Assembly: GCA_035274425.1 (NCBI GenBank)
Contig: DATEOC010000058.1
Location: 1-64,000 of the forward strand
DNA length: 64,000 nucleotides
Direction: 5' to 3'
DNA from: JADMIH01 sp035274425
GTDB lineage: Bacteria > Chloroflexota > Chloroflexia > QHBQ01 > JADMIH01
Positions 59,804 to 64,000 of the stretch are shown here, in pieces (the stretch's first letter is position 1; every line of letters begins with the position of its first letter). Position numbers and translations under genes: made by a program. A model generated the notes under the pieces. The model worked only from the letters and a program-made list of their open reading frames with translations. It was not told the DNA's origin and did not search any database.

Positions 59804-61747
59804 ATGCCTGAAAACGACGTTATCGCAGAGATAAAAGCGCGGGTCGGCATCGAGGATGTCGTAGGGGAGACGGTGCGCCTCACGCGGGCCGGACGCAACC
59901 TTAAAGGGCTCTGTCCCTTCCACGGCGAGAAGACCCCTTCCTTCGTCGTTTATCCCCAGAACGGCTCGTATCACTGCTTCGGCTGCGGCGAGAATGGCGA
60001 CATTTTCGGCTTCCTGATGAAGACCGAGGGGCTGGACTTCCGGGGCGCGCTGGAGAAGATGGCGGGCAAGGCGGGAGTTGAGCTAAAGCCCCGAAACGAC
60101 CAGGCCGTCGCCGAGGACCGCCAGAAAGAGCGTCTCAAGGAAGCGTGCGCGGCGGCCTCCGCCTACTACCACAACCTCTTCCGCAACCATCCGGCGGCAA
60201 ATCACGCCCGCGCCTACGCCGAGAAGCGCGGCCTCACGGCAGACACGATAGAGAAGTTCCAGGTGGGGTTCGCGCCCGACTCGTGGGACGCCCTCGGCAG
60301 CTATCTTGCAGGGCGCGGCTATTCGGCGCAGGAGATGGTAGACGCGGGGCTTGTGGCGGAGAAGGACGAAGGCGGGCACTATGACCGCTTCCGCAACCGC
60401 CTGATGTTCCCCATACGCGACTCGAAGGGGGCAATCGTCGGCTTCGGGGCGCGGGCGCTTGGCGAGGGTCAGACCCCCAAGTACCTCAACTCGCCCCAGT
60501 CGGCCATATACGACAAAAGCTCCATCCTATACGGCTTCGACCTGGCGCGGCAGGCGATACAGAAATCTGGACAGGTCGTGGTGGTCGAGGGGTACATGGA
60601 CGTGGTGGGAGCGCACCAGGCAGGGCAGGCGAACGTAGTTGCCTCCTCCGGCACCGCTCTCACCGACAGGCACGCCGAGATGCTGAAGCGCATCGCCAAG
60701 CGTATCGTGCTATGCCTCGACCCCGACACGGCAGGCGACCTGGCCGCCCTCAAGGGGTCGGAGGTGCTACAGGAGCATGCCGAGAAGATTGCAATACCAA
60801 TCAGGGGCGAGCGCGGCCTGATGGGAGTGGAGCGTCGCTCCGAGCTTGAGATAAGGATAATGCAACTCCCCAGGGGCAAGGACCCGGACGAGCTGCTCCT
60901 TGAGCCGGGTGGCCCCCAGCAGTGGGAGCAACTTCGGGAAGATGCTCTCCCCCTGGTGGAGCACGTCATCGGCGTGGTGGCGGCCAGGCACGACCTGAAG
61001 AGCGCGCACGGCAAGAGCGACGCTGTAAAGGAGATGGCTCTCTTCGTTCGCGAGATAGGCGACCCGGTGCAGCGTGCCCACTATGCGCAAAGGGTAGCTT
61101 CGGTGATGCGCGTGAGCGAGGAGGCTGTAGCCGAGGCGCTCGGGCGAGGTGCGCGGAAGGCAGAAGGCGGTAGGCAGAAGGCAGTAGGCAGAGAATACCG
61201 GGAGGGGCGAACTGAGAGAGATGTAACTCCTGCCCACACTGGACTTCCTAGCCCCATTGACCCAGGCGCGGCCACCGAGGAGCACCTTTTAAGTCTCGTA
61301 GTACGCTATCCCCAGGTGACGTGGATGGTGAACACGCCCGCTCCGGAGGACTTCACCCGCCGTGAGAACCGCACGATCTACGAGGCCGTCATGCAGGCGG
61401 CTTTGGAGAGCGATAAGGTCAACGTAGATGCCGAGGGTATCAGACTGGCGGCACGAGAGTCGCTCGATCCGGCCCTGGTACCCCACTTCGACAGGGTATA
61501 CGCGAAAGGCGAGCCGGAGCTTTTCAGGTTCGCGTTGCCCTACGAGCTGGGGGGGCGGCTGAAGCGGCTCCGTCAGCACAACGACCGCATGTGGCTCCAG
61601 CAGTGCCAGTTTATGATGCAGGAGGCGCAAGAGACAGGCGACGTAGAGACGATAGCCAAGCTATTGCCGTTGCTGGGCCGCTCATTCTCTCGCTTCCGAC
61701 ACTACAACCCCAAGCCAAGCACCGTGTTTAGAGACAGCAGAGACTAG
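59804..61747 (+). CDS. dnaG: DNA primase
   Basis: Makes RNA primers for replication. 647 residues. The zinc domain has LCPFHGEKTPSF and YHCFGCGENGDIF (about 37-66); the core has YDRFRNRLMFPI; the TOPRIM domain has VVVEGYMDVVGAHQAG (Glu near 263) and LCLDPDTAGDLAALKG. The linker to the C-terminal helicase-binding domain (about 450-464, ARKAEGGRQKAVGRE) is a heptamer repeat read in frame. Upstream of rpoD, as in the macromolecular-synthesis operon, but rpsU is absent. Confidence 0.97.
   Translation: MPENDVIAEIKARVGIEDVVGETVRLTRAGRNLKGLCPFHGEKTPSFVVYPQNGSYHCFGCGENGDIFGFLMKTEGLDFRGALEKMAGKAGVELKPRNDQAVAEDRQKERLKEACAAASAYYHNLFRNHPAANHARAYAEKRGLTADTIEKFQVGFAPDSWDALGSYLAGRGYSAQEMVDAGLVAEKDEGGHYDRFRNRLMFPIRDSKGAIVGFGARALGEGQTPKYLNSPQSAIYDKSSILYGFDLARQAIQKSGQVVVVEGYMDVVGAHQAGQANVVASSGTALTDRHAEMLKRIAKRIVLCLDPDTAGDLAALKGSEVLQEHAEKIAIPIRGERGLMGVERRSELEIRIMQLPRGKDPDELLLEPGGPQQWEQLREDALPLVEHVIGVVAARHDLKSAHGKSDAVKEMALFVREIGDPVQRAHYAQRVASVMRVSEEAVAEALGRGARKAEGGRQKAVGREYREGRTERDVTPAHTGLPSPIDPGAATEEHLLSLVVRYPQVTWMVNTPAPEDFTRRENRTIYEAVMQAALESDKVNVDAEGIRLAARESLDPALVPHFDRVYAKGEPELFRFALPYELGGRLKRLRQHNDRMWLQQCQFMMQEAQETGDVETIAKLLPLLGRSFSRFRHYNPKPSTVFRDSRD
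61155..61195. repeat. In-frame heptamer repeat inside dnaG
   Basis: GAAGGCA/GTAGGCA words encode the linker between the TOPRIM core and the helicase-binding domain of primase. Confidence 0.92.
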
Positions 61748-61749
61748 AC

Positions 61750-61835
61750 TAAAGGAAAAAGGATAAAGGAAGAATTATAAAGGGCTGCCGAACTCCTGAT
61801 TTATCCTTTATTCCTTATCCTTTTTCCTTTCGCAG
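61750..61835. repeat. Heptamer words forming an inverted pair between dnaG and rpoD
   Basis: AAAGGAA/AAAGGAT words (61750-61771) are followed by the complement TTATCCT/TTTTTCC (61799-61830). A hairpin here could modulate read-through to rpoD. Confidence 0.82.
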
Positions 61836-61888
61836 TAGAGAGCTTAGAAGATAGATTGAGATTGTAGAAGCAAGAGAGGGGGACTATT

Positions 61889-63448
61889 ATGGGACAGCCT
61901 GCACTTCTAAATGACCTCCACCCGGACGCGCCCAGGCCGCTGAAGAGGAAGGGCAACATTACGATGTTGCAGATCGACACGGTATGCGAAGAGATGCTGC
62001 ACCTCGGCATCTTGCGCCCCGACGATAGTGCCGATATGGTGGACCTCGCGGATGACGTTCACGATCTCCACGACGACCACGATGTCCAGAATATCCACGT
62101 TCTGCACGACCTCCATGACGCTCACGACCTGAGCGAGCATGAGATAGAGGTTGAGCCTGCCGACGAGCACGTTGATATGGTGCTCGACATGGAAGGTGTA
62201 GGGATTGACGACCCCGTGCGCATGTACCTGCGCGAGATTGGGCGCGTTGCGCTCCTCACGGCGGGGCACGAAGTAGCCCTCGCCAAGCGTATGGAGCGCG
62301 GGCTGTGCCTTAAGAAGCGTCTCACCCTGTTGTCACGCAGCTACGGCTTCATCCCCCCTGCCGAGGTAGTCTGCCTTGAGCTGTACGATGCCCTGGTGCA
62401 TTACTGGCCTTCCCTGGAGGAGATATACACGGCACAGTATGTTGACAAGCCCACGAAGTCGCGGCGCAAGCTGATGGCGGCTATCTCTCCTGCCGACAAT
62501 ATAGACCCCGCGGTGTTGCGCGGGCTGGCCCTACGCGAGATGCTACAGCCTGAGAAGCTGGCCGAAGAACTACGCGCCACGCTGCTTGCCGCCCAGATGC
62601 TGCCGGACGAGCTACAGGACGCTTTTGACGAGGGCGACTGGCCGGACGGCGAGCAGCTTGCCTACCTGTTGCTCAAGATAGAGGAAAAGCTTGAGCCGCA
62701 CTGGCAGGCCATACTCGAAGATGGACAGGCGGCCCGCAAGCACCTCGTAGAGGCGAACCTGCGATTGGTGGTGAGCGTCGCCAAGAAGCACACCGGGCGT
62801 GGGATGACGCTGCTCGACCTGATACAGGAAGGGAATATGGGCCTCCTCAAGGCCGTGGAGAAGTTTCGCTATAGCAAGGGGTACAAGTTCTCGACCTACG
62901 CGACGTGGTGGATACGCCAGGCCATCACGCGGGCCATCGCGGATCAGGCGCGCACGATACGCATCCCCGTGCATATGGTGGAGACTATCAACCGGGTGAT
63001 GCGCACCTCGCGCAGGCTGATGCAGGAACTGAGCCGCGAGCCTACCCCTGAGGAACTGGGCCATGCGGTAGGGATGCCCGCCGACCGCGTGCGCGAGATA
63101 CTGAAGATGAGCCAGGAGCCTCTGTCGCTCGAGACCCCCATCGGCGAGGAGGAGGACAGCCACCTGGGCGACTTCATCGAGGACCACAAGGCAATCGCTC
63201 CCTCCGATGCCGCCTCGCAACACCTCCTCAAGGAGCAGATAACGCTAGTATTGGGCACTCTGTCGAGGCGCGAGCGCAAGGTGCTACAACTTCGCTTCGG
63301 CCTGGAGGACGGCAGGAGCCGCACCCTTGAAGAGGTTGGCCGCGAGTTCGGCGTGACCCGTGAGCGTATCCGCCAGATAGAGACCAAAGCCCTCCGCAAG
63401 CTCCGCCACCCCGCCCGCTCGAAGAAGCTGAAGGATTATATGGAGTAA
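61889..63448 (+). CDS. rpoD: Primary RNA polymerase sigma factor RpoD/SigA
   Basis: Directs RNA polymerase to housekeeping promoters. 519 residues: region 1.2 (DDPVRMYLREIGRVALLTAG), regions 2.1-2.4 (RKHLVEANLRLVVSVAKKHT, GNMGLLKAVEKF, ATWWIRQAITRAIADQARTI), 3 (VGMPADRVREIL) and 4 (RSRTLEEVGREFGVTRERIR). Residues 51-97 are unusually rich in His and Asp (DVHDLHDDHD, HVLHDLHDAHD). This lies in the variable 1.1 area and could bind metal. GAGGGGG precedes the ATG. Downstream of dnaG. Confidence 0.97.
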   Translation: MGQPALLNDLHPDAPRPLKRKGNITMLQIDTVCEEMLHLGILRPDDSADMVDLADDVHDLHDDHDVQNIHVLHDLHDAHDLSEHEIEVEPADEHVDMVLDMEGVGIDDPVRMYLREIGRVALLTAGHEVALAKRMERGLCLKKRLTLLSRSYGFIPPAEVVCLELYDALVHYWPSLEEIYTAQYVDKPTKSRRKLMAAISPADNIDPAVLRGLALREMLQPEKLAEELRATLLAAQMLPDELQDAFDEGDWPDGEQLAYLLLKIEEKLEPHWQAILEDGQAARKHLVEANLRLVVSVAKKHTGRGMTLLDLIQEGNMGLLKAVEKFRYSKGYKFSTYATWWIRQAITRAIADQARTIRIPVHMVETINRVMRTSRRLMQELSREPTPEELGHAVGMPADRVREILKMSQEPLSLETPIGEEEDSHLGDFIEDHKAIAPSDAASQHLLKEQITLVLGTLSRRERKVLQLRFGLEDGRSRTLEEVGREFGVTRERIRQIETKALRKLRHPARSKKLKDYME

Positions 63449-63555
63449 AGAGCAGTTAAACGCCAAGGCGCAAAGGTAGCAAAGAACGCCAAGATTCTTT
63501 TGGGGTTCACCGCAGAGACGCAGAGGGCGCAGAGGTTTTACAAATAAGGGTTTAC

Positions 63556-63580
63556 GTAGGGGCGGTTCACGAACCGCCCT
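63556..63580. repeat. GTAGGGGC-type palindromic repeat
   Basis: Arms AGGGGCGGTTC and GAACCGCCCT surround AC; inner arm as in the 35608 copy. One side is shortened (CCCTTT instead of CCCCTAC). Confidence 0.8.
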
Positions 63581-63588
63581 TTGCGTTA

Positions 63589-63838
63589 GAACAACAAATG
63601 TATAAAGAGTGTCATTCCGAACGAAGTGAGGAATCTCCGAGCTTGCCAGGTAGACGCATCTCTGGATTTCTCACCCTGATTGGAATGGCACTCCTTTTAC
63701 CTTCGTTGTTGCACACCATCTAGAGCGCTACCCACACATCCAAGCTTGGAGATTCCTCACTTCGTTCGGAATGACAGGGCAAAGAGTGCTTCGCTATAGG
63801 AGGCTCCTTAGCCTGCGTTATTGTGGTTACACCTCCTC
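63589..63838. mobile_element. Composite MITE-like element, 250 bp
   Basis: Flanked by TTA (63586-63588 and 63839-63841). It contains two GTCATTCCGAACG/GATTCCTCACTTCG units. The inner unit ends at 63720 with CTTCGTTGTTGCACACCATC; the outer end (GTGCTTCGCTATAGG) matches the insertion-sequence end. It looks like one copy nested in or fused with another. Confidence 0.7.
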
Positions 63839-63844
63839 TTAGGT

Positions 63845-64000
63845 TTAAGGATCAGGAATCACCACCTGGTAATCCTCTTGCGTATCGATATCGTGGGGTC
63901 TATCTGCCTCATCGAATGGAATCATGCAGGTCCAATCCGGGTGCCTAGCTATCAGAGACCTGGCACCCATATCTCCCTCCAGTCTCATCAGCTCCGGGAA
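63845..64000 (-). CDS. MocA-like nucleotidyltransferase, C-terminus (partial)
   Basis: The frame enters from the right edge and ends at TAA 63845-63847 (complement), 51 residues. FPELMRLEGDMGARSLIARH followed by DIDTQEDYQVV matches the C-terminal end of MobA/MocA-type NTP transferases (GDxGAR...DIDTPEDY), which attach CMP or GMP to molybdopterin; related enzymes act on sugars. The family is reasonably sure; the exact substrate is not. Confidence 0.75.
   Translation of the reverse strand, partial: FPELMRLEGDMGARSLIARHPDWTCMIPFDEADRPHDIDTQEDYQVVIPDP

Larger units (their letters stand above)
63449..63844. other. Repeat-dense intergenic region
   Basis: After rpoD come CGCCAAGG and CCGCAGAGACGCAGAG eight-base words (63455-63535), a GTAGGGGC palindrome (63556) and a composite MITE-like element (63589-63838). 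No gene is seen. Confidence 0.8.

Noticed and set aside
1..64000. tRNA or rRNA genes
   Set aside because: I looked for TTCGAAT/GTTCAAATC T-arms and conserved rRNA stretches and saw none; a tRNA could still be missed by eye.

Overview
The window looks like a piece of a GC-rich chromosome from a free-living bacterium, most probably Chloroflexota. That placement is my inference from gene families, since there is no rRNA here to confirm it. Pointers are several large secreted proteins with C-terminal S-layer homology (SLH) domains, two paralogous secreted proteins of a type I associate with Chloroflexota, DUF711 and PIG-V-type mannosyltransferase genes, a yitJ-like homocysteine methyltransferase/MTHFR fusion, and intergenic regions full of short repeats.

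Layout. (1) 1-254: right end of an insertion sequence. (2) 0.25-11.4 kb: a surface-glycan cluster with GT4, GT2 and GT-C glycosyltransferases, a Wzx-type flippase, a sugar/acyl methyltransferase and asparagine synthase. (3) 11.5-24.3 kb: mixed genes, including an NTase-fold protein, a secreted protein, OppD/OppF-type ATPases without permeases, asparaginase, DUF711, a membrane-anchored rhodanese with an in-frame TGA, and an ABC-2 exporter. (4) 24.6-27.0 kb: a promoter, a SAM riboswitch with terminator, and the methionine-cycle fusion gene it should control. (5) 27.0-36.2 kb: a GT39-like membrane protein, two NUDIX hydrolases, a lipoprotein, an isochorismatase-fold hydrolase, a serine hydrolase, a DUF2227 protein and pyrophosphatase. 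(6) 36.5-53.7 kb: five giant secreted beta-propeller/SLH proteins (four in tandem) plus a secreted paralogue of the 13.6 kb gene. (7) 53.8-59.6 kb: a methyltransferase, the c-di-AMP synthase CdaA, a SnoaL-like protein, an arrestin-like protein, a DUF4383 protein, and a lower-GC pair with a PLD-family nuclease. (8) 59.8-63.4 kb: dnaG and rpoD, then the C-terminus of a MocA-like nucleotidyltransferase at the edge.

Three points deserve most attention. First, the rhodanese gene at 21233-21856 reads through a TGA exactly where I expect a Cys, and a stem-loop follows at a spacing suited to a bacterial SECIS: a candidate new selenoprotein. Second, the five SLH proteins carry 7, 14, 14, 14 and 14 copies of a VWAVG...WDGxxW motif, and the strand missing from the last copy appears at the N-terminus. 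This suggests cell-surface proteins built from one or two velcro-closed seven-bladed propellers. Third, heptanucleotide tandem repeats of about six different words lie between genes and, in frame, at domain boundaries or termini of about seven proteins. Because seven is coprime to three, any reading frame gives the same seven-residue peptide, which would let these repeats enter genes without breaking the frame.

Other repeat families are a TTA-flanked MITE that shares its end with the insertion sequence at position 1, and GTAGGGGC palindromes whose arms vary in a compensatory way. All calls are by eye; no alignments, folding or database searches were run.
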